Of a DNA stretch of 37,259 nucleotides, positions 27,611 through 36,829 are shown piece after piece (the first letter of the stretch is position 1; each line of letters begins with the position of its first letter). The translations under genes were made by a program, and so were the position numbers. The notes beneath the pieces were generated by a model. That model was given only the letters and a program-made list of their open reading frames with translations, was not told the origin of the DNA and ran no database searches. Origin of the DNA: an uncultured Phocaeicola sp. (GTDB lineage Bacteria > Bacteroidota > Bacteroidia > Bacteroidales > Bacteroidaceae); NCBI GenBank assembly GCA_944321015.1, contig CALUJS010000026.1, forward strand, positions 1-37,259, in the 5' to 3' direction.

Positions 27611-27700
27611 ATATTCCCGGGCTTGTCCGTCTATATCTTCGCTCCCGCCTCTCCATATGCCCGCTCCCGTCCGTCCATATGGGCGGACACGGGCGGTTCA
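27611..27700. repeat. 22-bp periodic ATAT ladder, locus D
   Basis: ATAT blocks start at 27611, 27633, 27655 and 27677, exactly 22 bp apart, between the guaB terminator and the first SurA-like gene. The block at 27677 has inverted arms (GTCCGTC on the left, GGCGGAC on the right). The rest of the 257-bp gap shows no gene. Confidence 0.8.
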
Positions 27701-27767
27701 TGCAGGAGGTTTTGGGCGGCGCTTATGCCCGGCGGCGTGTCGCTTGGCGCGGAATTAACGAATAGAA

Positions 27768-29006
27768 ATGATTAAGAAAACGAGAAACATGTTGAGGAAG
27801 ATATTATTGCTGCTGTTCCCGATATTGGGCGGAGGAAGCGTGTTGGCGCAATCCGATACGCTGCTGATGCGGGTCGGTCATCTGCCGGTTTCGCGAGCCG
27901 AATATCAGTATGCTTACAGTAAGTATCCGTGTGACAAAGATAACTTTTTCACACATTATGTCGAGCTGAAGGAGAAAGTATGTCAGGCGCAGGTCGAAGG
28001 GCTGGATACGACGTCCGCTTTTCGTCGGAAGTTCGAGGCCTGCAAGCAAGTCTTGAAGGCCCGGACGGCTTTGCCGTCGCGCCCGGCCGACCGTGGAGGG
28101 GCGGAAGAGAAGGGCGAGTGGGTGGCTCATGTGTGCATACGTGTGCCTCAGTCGGTGTCGCATTCCGGCATGGAACGTTTGCGCTCCGGTCTGGATTCGG
28201 TTGCCCGTGTCGCAAGACAGGGCGGCGGGCTGGCCTGTTGGGCGCGGGAACACGGAGACTGTCTGCCGGACGGCTGGCAGGCCGAGGTTGTCCCCGTCGT
28301 GTCTGGCCGCTTGCCCAACGAGCTGCTGGCTTGCATTGCCCGTCTGCGTCCGGGCGAAATGTCCCGTCCGTTCTCTTCGGCGGTGGGCCTCCATCTGATT
28401 CAGCGGTTGGACAGTGTGCCGGAACCGCCTTCGTCTCCGGCTCCGGCGATGAACGCTGCCGAGCAGGCGTTTCTGCTGCGGGAATATCGCGACGGACTGC
28501 TGGCCGGGATACTGGATGAAAAACTATTACATGCCGACGAACTGACATTGGAGAAATATTACAAAAAGCACAAGAAGCATTATCGCTGGAAACTGCCCCA
28601 CTTCAAGGGCATAGTGTTGCAAGCCGATGACGAGGAGAAGCTGGAACGTCTGCAGAAATACCTTAAAGCCTTCCCGCAGGAGCAATGGGACGAGGCGGTA
28701 TCCCGCTTCGACAGCATCGGGAACGTGCAGGGGGTGAAAGCGGAGTACGGCCTGTGGCAGATAGGGAGAAACGCCTGTGTCGACAAGCTCTTCTTCGGTC
28801 AGGGCGAGTTCGTTCCTTCGGCGGATTATCCCCATGTGCGCGTGATGGGTAAAGTGTTGAAACGTAAGCCCGAATCCTATCGGGACGTGCGTGCGCGGGT
28901 GGAGCGGGACTATTGCGCCGACATCTGCCGCCGTGAGCGCGAGAAGCGGGCCAAGATGTTTAAGGTTGAAATAAACGAAGAGGTTTTAAAAACAGTTAAG
29001 GACTAA
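27768..29006 (+). CDS. SurA/parvulin-type periplasmic protein, divergent
   Basis: A 412-residue exported protein (signal peptide ending SVLAQ). Residues about 118-222 keep the outline of a parvulin peptidyl-prolyl isomerase domain (AHVCIRVPQS, then LRPGEMSRPFSSAVGLHLIQRL). However, the usual glycine- and serine-rich active-site stretch is poorly conserved and contains several cysteines. The C-terminal half (about 235-405) is helical and charged. It is first of three consecutive chaperone-like genes, a common order in Bacteroidetes before the OstA-like gene and mutL. It probably assists outer-membrane protein folding. The ATG at 27789 would give a shorter signal peptide. Confidence 0.75.
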   Translation: MIKKTRNMLRKILLLLFPILGGGSVLAQSDTLLMRVGHLPVSRAEYQYAYSKYPCDKDNFFTHYVELKEKVCQAQVEGLDTTSAFRRKFEACKQVLKARTALPSRPADRGGAEEKGEWVAHVCIRVPQSVSHSGMERLRSGLDSVARVARQGGGLACWAREHGDCLPDGWQAEVVPVVSGRLPNELLACIARLRPGEMSRPFSSAVGLHLIQRLDSVPEPPSSPAPAMNAAEQAFLLREYRDGLLAGILDEKLLHADELTLEKYYKKHKKHYRWKLPHFKGIVLQADDEEKLERLQKYLKAFPQEQWDEAVSRFDSIGNVQGVKAEYGLWQIGRNACVDKLFFGQGEFVPSADYPHVRVMGKVLKRKPESYRDVRARVERDYCADICRREREKRAKMFKVEINEEVLKTVKD

Positions 29007-29061
29007 GATGCTGTAAGAATTAATGCACTATCTTCGTTCACTGTTTTTGCGCACTTCAAAC

Positions 29062-29925
29062 ATGATGAAAAAGCGAAATGTTAGCCTGATAGCCGTTCTT
29101 GCCATGCTGACTGCCTGCAGCAGCACGGTGGACCATCATGGCAAAACGCCGCTGGTGGAAGTGGACGGAAACTTTTTGTACAAGGAAGACGTGAAATCCG
29201 GCATGCCCGTGGGCCTGTCGTCGAAAGACAGCGCGGCGTTTGTGGAAAAATACATCCGAAACTGGGTGGAGGATGCTTTGCTCTATGAAAAGGCCGAAAG
29301 CAACGTGACCGACAGAGAGCGGATTGACGAGTTGGTGCGTAACTATCGCAAGTCGTTGATTATGCACAGCTATCAACAAAGCCTGATTGAACAGGAACTG
29401 ACCGCTGAGCTTTCCGAGGAAGAGATGCGCAGCTTTTATGATGTGAACAAGATGCTCTTTCAGGTTGACGAAACCCTGTTGAAGGGGCTGTTCATCAAGG
29501 TGCCGTCGGGCGCTTCGGGCATAAACCGCATCCGGCGGTGGTACAAGTTGAAGGACGCGGAGTCGGTCGACCGTCTGGAGAAATACAGTTTGAGCAATGC
29601 GGTGGACTATATGTATTTCTACGACCGCTGGATACCGGCTTCCGTATTGTTGGCCAAACTTCCGCTGAAGATAAAGGATGCCGAGCAGTATTTCCGGCAG
29701 AATCGTCACGTGGAGCTGAAGGATAGCGCATATTATTACTTCCTGCATGTTGACGACATGTTGTTGCGCGGACAGGAGATGCCCTTCGAGGCCGCGCACG
29801 ACGAGGTGAAGAAAGTGCTGGGCAACTTGAAACAAGCCGACTTTATGCGTCAGGTCCGAGCTGACATGTATAGGCGTGCCGAAGAAAAAAATGAAATAAA
29901 ATATTATTATAACAAAGAACAATGA
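29062..29925 (+). CDS. SurA-like periplasmic lipoprotein
   Basis: About 287 residues with lipobox LTAC (MMKKRNVSLIAVLAMLTAC), followed by VEVDGNFLYKEDV, which resembles the N-terminus of SurA/PrsA chaperones. The helical region KYIRNWVEDALLYEKAE and the later long helices fit a SurA N-domain-like fold; no clear parvulin domain is present. An open frame extends upstream to 29023, but the added residues would spoil the lipoprotein signal, so 29062 is chosen. The stop overlaps the next start (ATGA), showing tight coupling with the SurA homologue that follows. Confidence 0.75.
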   Translation: MMKKRNVSLIAVLAMLTACSSTVDHHGKTPLVEVDGNFLYKEDVKSGMPVGLSSKDSAAFVEKYIRNWVEDALLYEKAESNVTDRERIDELVRNYRKSLIMHSYQQSLIEQELTAELSEEEMRSFYDVNKMLFQVDETLLKGLFIKVPSGASGINRIRRWYKLKDAESVDRLEKYSLSNAVDYMYFYDRWIPASVLLAKLPLKIKDAEQYFRQNRHVELKDSAYYYFLHVDDMLLRGQEMPFEAAHDEVKKVLGNLKQADFMRQVRADMYRRAEEKNEIKYYYNKEQ

Positions 29926-31283
29926 GAAAACTGTTAAGCTTTAAAGTCCTGTTACTTTTGGGTGTATGGATGGCAGGCACCTTTTCTTATGCACAGGATA
30001 ATATTATAGACGAAGTCGTATGGGTTGTCGGCGATGAGGCCATTCTGAAGTCCGATATAGAGCAGGCTCGTCTGCAAGCCCAATATCAGGGCATTAAGTT
30101 CAATAAGGACCCTTATTGTGTCATTCCCGAACAAATGGCCGTGCAGAAGCTCTTCCTTCATCAGGCGGAGATTGACAGTATCGAAGTGGCCGACACCGAC
30201 GTGCTCTCGATGGTGGACCAACGCATAAATTTCTACATCCAGCAGGTGGGTTCCAAGGAGAAGTTTGAGGAATATATGAACCAGACGTCTACTCAGATTC
30301 GCGAGAAATGGCGTGAGGATGTGCGCAACGAGATGATTGCCGATAAGATGAAGCAGGAAATCGTGGGCGACATCAAGGTGACTCCCGCGCAGGTGCGTCG
30401 CTATTTCAATCAGTTGCCCCAGGACAGCATACCATACATCCCCACTCAGGTAGAGGTGCAAATCATCACTCAGCAACCTCCGATTCCCCAAGCCGAGATT
30501 GACCGGGTGAAGGATCGTCTTCGCGATTTCACGGAGCGTATAACGTCCGGCGAAACACAGTTCTCCACGTTGGCGCGTCTGTATTCCGAGGACCCGGGTT
30601 CGGCCCGTCAGGGAGGTGAGATGGATTTTATGGGGCGTGGTCAGTTGGTACCGGAGTTTGCTGCCGTAGCCTTCAATCTGACCGACCCGAAAAAGGTTTC
30701 CAAGGTTGTCGAAACGGAGTATGGTTTCCACATCATACAGCTGGTGGAGAAGCGCGGCGACCGCATCAAGGTGCGCCACATCTTGCTCAAGCCGCAGGTG
30801 TCCGATGCTGACCTGAACGCAGCCATTGCCCACCTGGATTCCATAGCCAATGACATCCGGAGCGAGAAGTTCTCTTTTGAGGAGGCGGCCAGATATTTGT
30901 CTGACGATAAGAACTCACGCAACAACAATGGTCTGATGCCCAACTCGGTGGATGGCACATCCCGTTTCGAGATGGGACAATTGCCCCAGGAGGTGGCGGT
31001 CGTTGTGGACAAGATGAACATCGGGGAAATATCGAATGCGTTTACGATGATAGACCCGAAAAGCGGCAAGGAGAAATGTGCCATCGTGAAACTGAAGACG
31101 CGCATTCCGGGCCACAAAGCCACCATCACTGACGATTATCAGCGGCTGAAAGCCGTTGTTCTGGAAAAACTGCAGAATGAGAAAATCCAAAAGTGGATAG
31201 CCGAAAAACAGCGGACGACCTACGTGCGCATCAATGAGCGTTGGAAGAACTGCGAATTTGAGTATCCCGGTTGGATTCACTGA
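29922..31283 (+). CDS. SurA-like peptidyl-prolyl cis-trans isomerase
   Basis: A 453-residue periplasmic chaperone/isomerase with signal peptide (ending FSYAQ) and SurA N-domain (DEVVWVVGDEAILKSDIEQAR). Two parvulin domains follow, about 175-275 (RLYSEDPGSARQGGEMDFMGRGQLVPEF, split here as LYSEDPGSARQGGE and MDFMGRG) and about 285-390 (VRHILLKPQVSDADL). The domain order matches SurA, which escorts outer-membrane proteins to the BAM complex. It overlaps the preceding lipoprotein gene by 4 bp and precedes the OstA-like gene by 26 bp. Confidence 0.9.
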   Translation: MRKLLSFKVLLLLGVWMAGTFSYAQDNIIDEVVWVVGDEAILKSDIEQARLQAQYQGIKFNKDPYCVIPEQMAVQKLFLHQAEIDSIEVADTDVLSMVDQRINFYIQQVGSKEKFEEYMNQTSTQIREKWREDVRNEMIADKMKQEIVGDIKVTPAQVRRYFNQLPQDSIPYIPTQVEVQIITQQPPIPQAEIDRVKDRLRDFTERITSGETQFSTLARLYSEDPGSARQGGEMDFMGRGQLVPEFAAVAFNLTDPKKVSKVVETEYGFHIIQLVEKRGDRIKVRHILLKPQVSDADLNAAIAHLDSIANDIRSEKFSFEEAARYLSDDKNSRNNNGLMPNSVDGTSRFEMGQLPQEVAVVVDKMNIGEISNAFTMIDPKSGKEKCAIVKLKTRIPGHKATITDDYQRLKAVVLEKLQNEKIQKWIAEKQRTTYVRINERWKNCEFEYPGWIH

Positions 31284-31309
31284 TGAATTATTGTGAGAGT
31301 TGAAGTATA

Positions 31310-32977
31310 GTGTATATGCTTGACACAAGGAAACGAGATAGATTTTTTGGCGGGCACAGAATATTGCTTCTTGGCATTCTGTGCCTGTTTGGCATCTGTG
31401 TGGCGCAGGTACGTCCTTCAAAGCAGGAGCCACAGAAAACCAAAGTCTACTTGTTGCATGCAGACCTTCTTCGTTTCAATAAGGAGCAAAATCCCGATGC
31501 ACAGATATTGATAGGCAATGTGAGGTTTCGCCACGACAGTGCTTACATGGACTGTGATTCGGCTTATTTCTATGAGGCGAAGAATTCTTTTGAAGCCTTT
31601 GGCAACATCAAGATGCAACAAGGAGACACGCTGTTCATCTATGGCGACTGGTTGTATTATGACGGCAACTCACAGATTGCGATGCTTCGCGAGAATGTAA
31701 AGATGCAGAATCGCGAGACGGAGCTTGTCACCGACAGCCTGAACTACGACCGTGTATTCAATCTGGGCTATTTCTTCGACGGGGGAACGCTGACCGACGA
31801 GGAAAATGTGCTGACTTCGGATTGGGGTGAGTATAGTCCGGCAACCAAGAATGCCGTGTTCAATTATGATGTGCGGCTGGTCAATCCTCAGTTTATCCTG
31901 ACATCCGATACCTTGCGCTACAATTCGCAGACCAAGATTGCCAACATCGTGGGCCCGTCGGACATTGTAAGTGATCAGAACCATATCTATTCGGAGCTGG
32001 GCTATTACAACACTGCCAGCGGGGAGGCCATTCTCCTGCAACGCTCCGTCCTGACCAACGGACAGCGCAAACTGGTGGGCGACAGCCTGTTTTACGACCG
32101 TACGCGAAGCTTTGGCGAGGCATTTCGTCATGTGGTGATGACGGATACGGAAAACAAGAACATGCTTACCGGCGAATACGGTTACTACGATGAACTCAAG
32201 GGAGAGGCTTTGGTGACCGATAGCGCCGTGGCCATCAATTATTCGCAGAACAACGATAGTCTCTATATGCACGGCGATACGCTGAAGCTTGTCACTTACA
32301 ACATCAATACCGACTCGGTGTATCGCAAGACGTTTGTCTATCACAAGGTGCGCATCTACAAGAGCGACTTGCAGGGGGTGTGCGACTCGTTGGTGTTCAA
32401 TTCGCAGGATACCTGCATGACCATGTATCACGACCCGATTGTGTGGAACGGAGGCCAGCAGCTTTTCGGCGAAGAGATTCGGGCCTACATGAACGACAGT
32501 ACGATTGATTGGGCGCATATTGTGAACCAAGCCATGTCGATAGAGCAAATTGACTCCGTGCATTACAATCAGGTGAGCGGGAAGGAAATCAAGGCATTCT
32601 TTGTGGGGGGCGACTTGAGGCAGGTCGACGTGGTCGGCAACGTCCGTCTGGGATATTTCCCGATAGACGAGAAGGACAGCACGCTGATTGGCTACGTTAC
32701 GGCGGAATCGAGCCTGATGAACGTCTATCTGCTGCAGCGTAAGGTGCAGAAAATCAAGATGACGACTCAGACCGACGGCGTGATGTATCCCATGCTTCAG
32801 ATTCCGTCCGACAAGCTCTACCTTCCCTCTTTTGCATGGTTTGACTACATCCGTCCGCTCAACAAGGACGACATTTTCCTGTGGCGCGGAAAGAAGGCCG
32901 GGCAGGAACTGAAGAAGTCTGTCCAGCGCAAACCGCCTTTGCCCACGCTGAAGGGGTTGACGGAAGAAAAGCAATAG
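31310..32977 (+). CDS. OstA/LptA-like protein
   Basis: A 555-residue exported protein (hydrophobic segment about 17-33 ending VAQ) made of repeated beta-strand motifs. Examples are VRFRHDSAYMDCDSAYFYE, then IKMQQGDTLFIYGDWLYYD and VKMQNRETELVTDSLNYD. This is the OstA/LptA jelly-roll repeat, in an extended form found in Bacteroidetes. LptA/OstA proteins bind lipopolysaccharide during transport across the periplasm. The lptB-type ATPase at 18919 is of the same pathway. The neighbouring SurA-like genes point to an outer-membrane biogenesis cluster. MLDTRKRD at 31316 is an alternative start. Confidence 0.85.
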   Translation: MYMLDTRKRDRFFGGHRILLLGILCLFGICVAQVRPSKQEPQKTKVYLLHADLLRFNKEQNPDAQILIGNVRFRHDSAYMDCDSAYFYEAKNSFEAFGNIKMQQGDTLFIYGDWLYYDGNSQIAMLRENVKMQNRETELVTDSLNYDRVFNLGYFFDGGTLTDEENVLTSDWGEYSPATKNAVFNYDVRLVNPQFILTSDTLRYNSQTKIANIVGPSDIVSDQNHIYSELGYYNTASGEAILLQRSVLTNGQRKLVGDSLFYDRTRSFGEAFRHVVMTDTENKNMLTGEYGYYDELKGEALVTDSAVAINYSQNNDSLYMHGDTLKLVTYNINTDSVYRKTFVYHKVRIYKSDLQGVCDSLVFNSQDTCMTMYHDPIVWNGGQQLFGEEIRAYMNDSTIDWAHIVNQAMSIEQIDSVHYNQVSGKEIKAFFVGGDLRQVDVVGNVRLGYFPIDEKDSTLIGYVTAESSLMNVYLLQRKVQKIKMTTQTDGVMYPMLQIPSDKLYLPSFAWFDYIRPLNKDDIFLWRGKKAGQELKKSVQRKPPLPTLKGLTEEKQ

Positions 32978-32982
32978 CCGCC

Positions 32983-33204
32983 ATGGGACTCTTCCGGATA
33001 CGAAAGCCGCGGGGATTCCGGCATACATACATCTATGGAAACGGCATGAACGGCGGAACATCGCCCGCCGTCGGCAGCGAGGGGAAGAATCCCCTGCGCG
33101 GACGGTGGCGGCGCAGGCTTCCCTCCCGGAGGCGGCCGGCAACGCTGTCGCGACTCCTCGTGTTGGCGCTGTTGCTATACCTTTTATATCTATGTACAAC
33201 ATAA
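32983..33204 (+). CDS. Small predicted tail-anchored membrane protein
   Basis: A 73-residue ORF wedged between the OstA-like gene (5 bp after its stop) and mutL (17 bp before its start). The N-terminus MGLFRIRKPRGFRHTYIY is basic. The middle is rich in arginine, glycine and proline. The last 16 residues are hydrophobic (LLVLALLLYLLYL), suggesting a C-terminal membrane anchor. From memory, small proteins with an RKPRGFxHxYIY-like start are encoded near mutL in other Bacteroidetes, which supports a real gene; I could not check this. The middle section could be partly degenerate. Function unknown. Confidence 0.55.
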   Translation: MGLFRIRKPRGFRHTYIYGNGMNGGTSPAVGSEGKNPLRGRWRRRLPSRRRPATLSRLLVLALLLYLLYLCTT

Positions 33205-33221
33205 AAAGATAAACCAGCTAT

Positions 33222-35105
33222 ATGAGTGACATCATTCGCGTGTTGCCTGATTCGGTGGCCAACCAGATTGCTGCCGGAGAAGTCATACAGCGTCCGGCAT
33301 CGGTGGTCAAGGAATTGGTGGAAAACGCCATTGACGCCGGGGCGCAACATGTGCATGTTTTGATAACCGATGCCGGGAAGACCAGTATCCAGGTGATTGA
33401 CGATGGTACCGGCATGTCGGAAACCGACGCGCGTCTCTCCTTCGAGCGACATGCCACCTCGAAAATCAGGAATGCGGCCGACCTTTTTTCCCTTCATACG
33501 ATGGGATTCAGGGGAGAGGCTCTGGCTTCCATCGCGGCCGTGGCACAGGTGGAACTGAAGACCCGGCGGGAGAACGAGGAACTGGGCACATTCCTGGCCA
33601 TTGCCGGGTCGAAGCTGCAAAGGCAGGAGCCGGTGTCGTGTGCCCAAGGTTGCAACTTCACGGTCAATAACCTGTTTTTCAACGTGCCTGCCCGGCGGAA
33701 ATTCCTGAAGTCGAATCAGACGGAGCTGAGCAACATCCTTGCCGAGTTTGAACGCATTGTGCTGGTTCATCCCGACATCGCCTTCACGTTACACCACAAT
33801 GAGGCCGAACTGTTCAATCTGCCGGCCTCGCCCTTGCGACAGCGTCTGATAGAAGTGTTTGGCAAGAAGCTCAATCAGCAGTTGCTGAATCTGGACGTGG
33901 AGACCTCGATGGTGAAAATATCGGGCTACGTGGGAAAGCCGGAAACTGCGCGCAAGAAAGGAGCGCACCAGTATTTCTTCGTCAACGGCCGTTACATGCG
34001 TCATCCTTATTTCCATCGGGCCGTGATGGACGCCTACGAACATCTGGTTCCGGCCGGTGAACAGGTGAGCTACTTCATCTATTTTGACATCAATCCGGCG
34101 AACATCGACGTGAACATCCACCCCACGAAGACCGAGATAAAGTTTGAGAACGAGCAAGGCATCTGGCAGATTCTGGCCGCCGCCGTCAAGGAATCGTTGG
34201 GAAAGTTCAACGCCATACCCACCATCGATTTCGACACGGAAGACAAGCCCGACATCCCCGTCTTCGAGCCTTCGGACTACTATGAGCCGCCCCAACCGGT
34301 GTACAATCCGGACTATAACCCCTTCGAGGCGGTGGAGCGTTCGAGCTATGTCCCTTCGGCCGACGTGCCTCGCGCGTCAGCATCGGGCAAGGGTGGGCGT
34401 GAAGCTTATGTGCCTCGTTTTGACGAACCTTCGTTGCCATCCGGCTGGGAGAAACTCTATGAAGAGGCTTTGAAAGGCGATGTGCCCGCAGGCGACGATG
34501 AGGCCGGAGCGGAACCGGAGGAAAATCGGTCTGCCGTTGCGGAGCCCGTGGCCCAACACTATCAGTTTAAGGGGCGCTACATCCTGACTTCCGTCAAGTC
34601 GGGGCTGATGGTCATCGAGCAGACACGTGCCCATGTGCGCGTGTTGTACGACCGCTATCTGGCTCAGATAGAGAATCATCAAGGGGCTTCGCAAGGGGTG
34701 CTGTTCCCGGAAGTGGTTCAGTTTCCCGCCTCCGAAGCCGTCATCGTGGAAAGCATAGCCGACGACCTGCTCTCCATCGGGTTCGACCTCTCCAATCTGG
34801 GCGGAGGCAGCTATGCCATCAACGGCGTGCCCTCCGACATTGCCGGCCTGGAACCGGCCGCGCTCCTGCGCGACCTGGTGGGCACGGCGAAGGAGAAAGA
34901 GCGCGGCGTGAAGGACGAGATGCACCATGCGTTGGCGCTGGTCATGGCACGTGCTGCGGCCATCGTTCCCGGACAGGTGTTGAGCGCCGAGGAGATGAAC
35001 GGTCTGGTCGATGCCCTGTTTGCCTGCCGGGTGCCCAATTACACGCCCGACGGCAAGACCGTCCTGGCCGTCATACCCGAGGCCGATATCGAGCGCATGT
35101 TCTGA
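33222..35105 (+). CDS. mutL: DNA mismatch repair protein MutL
   Basis: A 627-residue GHKL ATPase that links MutS mismatch recognition to downstream repair steps. ATPase motifs are clear: ENAIDAGAQ (motif I), DDGTGM (II), the ERHATSKI lid and [15 protein letters not shown] (III), all in the first 110 residues. The linker (about 340-440) is low-complexity. The C-terminal dimerisation domain follows. Where endonuclease-type MutL proteins carry DQHAxxExxxE, this protein reads [14 protein letters not shown], so the metal-binding motif is not intact. It lies 17 bp after a small membrane ORF and probably shares its transcript. Confidence 0.95.
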   Translation: MSDIIRVLPDSVANQIAAGEVIQRPASVVKELVENAIDAGAQHVHVLITDAGKTSIQVIDDGTGMSETDARLSFERHATSKIRNAADLFSLHTMGFRGEALASIAAVAQVELKTRRENEELGTFLAIAGSKLQRQEPVSCAQGCNFTVNNLFFNVPARRKFLKSNQTELSNILAEFERIVLVHPDIAFTLHHNEAELFNLPASPLRQRLIEVFGKKLNQQLLNLDVETSMVKISGYVGKPETARKKGAHQYFFVNGRYMRHPYFHRAVMDAYEHLVPAGEQVSYFIYFDINPANIDVNIHPTKTEIKFENEQGIWQILAAAVKESLGKFNAIPTIDFDTEDKPDIPVFEPSDYYEPPQPVYNPDYNPFEAVERSSYVPSADVPRASASGKGGREAYVPRFDEPSLPSGWEKLYEEALKGDVPAGDDEAGAEPEENRSAVAEPVAQHYQFKGRYILTSVKSGLMVIEQTRAHVRVLYDRYLAQIENHQGASQGVLFPEVVQFPASEAVIVESIADDLLSIGFDLSNLGGGSYAINGVPSDIAGLEPAALLRDLVGTAKEKERGVKDEMHHALALVMARAAAIVPGQVLSAEEMNGLVDALFACRVPNYTPDGKTVLAVIPEADIERMF

Positions 35106-35138
35106 ATCCGGAGCGTCATTGTGCCCCTTTTTGCGTGA

Positions 35139-35248
35139 ATATCATCGCCCGTGAGCGGGAATATGGAGCGTCGTGTCCGTGCATATGGACGGACGCGGCT
35201 GTGCATATGTGCGCTCACGCCCCGGCATATGTGCCGTCCCGGGCGTTT
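35139..35248. repeat. 22-bp periodic ATAT ladder, locus E
   Basis: The 475-bp gap between mutL and the OmpA gene has no gene. ATAT blocks start at 35139, 35161, 35183, 35205 and 35227, all exactly 22 bp apart, with a possible weak one (ATTG) at 35118. A near-perfect palindrome, GTCCGTGCATATGGACGGAC (35175-35194), centres on the third block. The rest of the gap (35250-35480) is AT-richer, with only a small hairpin, AAGGCT..AGCCTT, at 35330-35347. Confidence 0.85.
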
Positions 35249-35483
35249 GCGTCAGCGGGAAACCGGCCGGATTTTCGTGCTTCATATACCTTAATATATA
35301 TAGGCAACAGCCCCCGTTTCCGTCGTCCGAAGGCTCCGCGAAGCCTTGTTCAGGCCGGAAATTCAATGTCTGGACGATTTTTTATCGCTCAGAATCTCTA
35401 GATAATGAGCCGATTAGATGATATTGTACATTTAGGCTATAAAAATAATTGAGATAAAAGATAGCGGTTAAATAGATTTTGCT

Positions 35484-35491
35484 TACTTTTG
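35484..35491 (+). promoter_or_regulatory. Candidate -7 box for the OmpA-family gene
   Basis: TACTTTTG fits TAnnTTTG, 89 bp before the ATG at 35581, so the leader would be about 80 nt. The long leader and the surrounding AT-rich DNA suit a strongly expressed porin gene. No TTTG -33 element is in the usual place. Confidence 0.5.
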
Positions 35492-35580
35492 CATGTAGTA
35501 TGGTTCTGTTTATAAGAGATAATCGGACCGTGCGACGTTTTTGCAAAGACAAAAATAGTGATTTATAAATAACGAATGTT

Positions 35581-36738
35581 ATGAAAAAGTTGATGCTTGC
35601 ACTGGCTGTGGCCAGTATGTCTACTGCTGCGATAGCACAGGAGACAGTAACAGTGACGGATGTTCCTGTTAAAGAGAATAGCGTAGAAACTAACTCTTTC
35701 TGGAGCAATTGGTTCATTAGTGCCGGTTTGAACTACAATGCGTTCTACTCAAGCCAGGAAATGGGAGTGAGCAAGAGCCCGTTCAAAGACCGTGGCCGTC
35801 TCGGATTCAATGTAGCCGTAGGTAAATGGTTCACTCCGGGCTTGGGATTGCGTGCGAAGTTCGACGGTATTAAAGGCAAACAGGTCAATACTGAGAACGA
35901 CATTCCTAAGTTTGACTATTGGAACCTGCACGGTGATGTATTGTTCAACCTCAGCAACATGCTCTGCGGTTACAACGAAGAGCGCATTTGGAACTTCATT
36001 CCTTACTTGGGTTCCGGCGTTATCCGCAACTGCTCTGTGAACAACTACACTTGGGGTGCCAACTTGGGTATCTTGAACACTTTCCGTGTGAACAAACGCT
36101 TGAGCGTAAACTTTGAAGTAGGCGCACTCGTTGCTCCGAAAGGATTCGATGCCAACGGCTTCAAGGCAAAAGACAAAGCTTGGAGAGCAGCCGACAAGGT
36201 GCTGACCGCTTCTGTTGGTCTGACCGTTAACTTGGGCAAGACCACCGGTTTCCGCAAGGCTACCGACGTAGACGCTCTGATGGCTTTGAACCAAAGCCAG
36301 CTCGACGCGCTCAACTCTGCTCTGGCAGCTCAGCAGAACGAGAACGCTCGTCTGAAAGAAGAATTGGCCAAGAAGCCTAAAGAAGTGGTTCGCACCGAGT
36401 ATCAGAAGCAATATGTAGGTGCTCCGCGCTCTATCTTCTTCAACATCGGTTCTTCTCAGATTGCTTCCAGAAAAGAAATCGTGAACCTGCAGGTAATGGC
36501 CGATGCAGTGAAGGCTGACAGCAGCATTAAGCTGAAAGTTACCGGCTATGCCGACAGCGCAACGGGTAGCGCAGCGTTCAACCAGAAGTTGAGCGAAAGA
36601 CGTGCCAACCGCGTGGCTGACGAATTGGTTAAGCTCGGTGTAAGCCGCGACAACCTCGTTGTTGAAGGCTTGGGTGGCGTAGCAACCTTGAAACCGAATT
36701 CTTACAACCGTCGCGTCATCGTTGACATCGTGAAATAA
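35581..36738 (+). CDS. OmpA-family outer-membrane protein
   Basis: A 385-residue protein with signal peptide (ending AAIAQ), an N-terminal beta-barrel (about 30-220) and a short coiled linker rich in Gln, Asn and Glu (LAAQQNENARLKEELAKK, about 250-267). A C-terminal OmpA peptidoglycan-binding domain (about 280-385) follows; its core reads VTGYADSATGSAAFNQKLSE and then RRANRVADELVKLGV. It probably anchors the outer membrane to the cell wall and is abundant. Codon choice (GGT, AAC, CGT, GTT, GCT) differs from the GC-heavy choices of nearby genes, as expected for high expression. A strong terminator follows. Confidence 0.93.
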   Translation: MKKLMLALAVASMSTAAIAQETVTVTDVPVKENSVETNSFWSNWFISAGLNYNAFYSSQEMGVSKSPFKDRGRLGFNVAVGKWFTPGLGLRAKFDGIKGKQVNTENDIPKFDYWNLHGDVLFNLSNMLCGYNEERIWNFIPYLGSGVIRNCSVNNYTWGANLGILNTFRVNKRLSVNFEVGALVAPKGFDANGFKAKDKAWRAADKVLTASVGLTVNLGKTTGFRKATDVDALMALNQSQLDALNSALAAQQNENARLKEELAKKPKEVVRTEYQKQYVGAPRSIFFNIGSSQIASRKEIVNLQVMADAVKADSSIKLKVTGYADSATGSAAFNQKLSERRANRVADELVKLGVSRDNLVVEGLGGVATLKPNSYNRRVIVDIVK

Positions 36739-36769
36739 GCGACTATAACGGTTAAACAATGAATTGAAG

Positions 36770-36808
36770 GGGAATCTTGCTTTTCGGGCAAGGTTCCCTC
36801 TTTTTTTC
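36770..36808 (+). terminator. Rho-independent terminator after the OmpA gene
   Basis: GGGAATCTTGC (36770-36780) pairs with GCAAGGTTCCC (36788-36798) with one wobble, followed by TCTTTTTTTC. The trpS promoter box begins two bases later. Confidence 0.9.
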
Positions 36809-36809
36809 G

Positions 36810-36817
36810 TATCTTTG
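36810..36817 (+). promoter_or_regulatory. trpS: Candidate -7 box for trpS
   Basis: TATCTTTG fits TAnnTTTG and lies 33 bp before the trpS ATG, immediately after the porin terminator. Its upstream half would overlap the terminator stem. Confidence 0.6.
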
Positions 36818-36829
36818 CCCGACGTTTAA

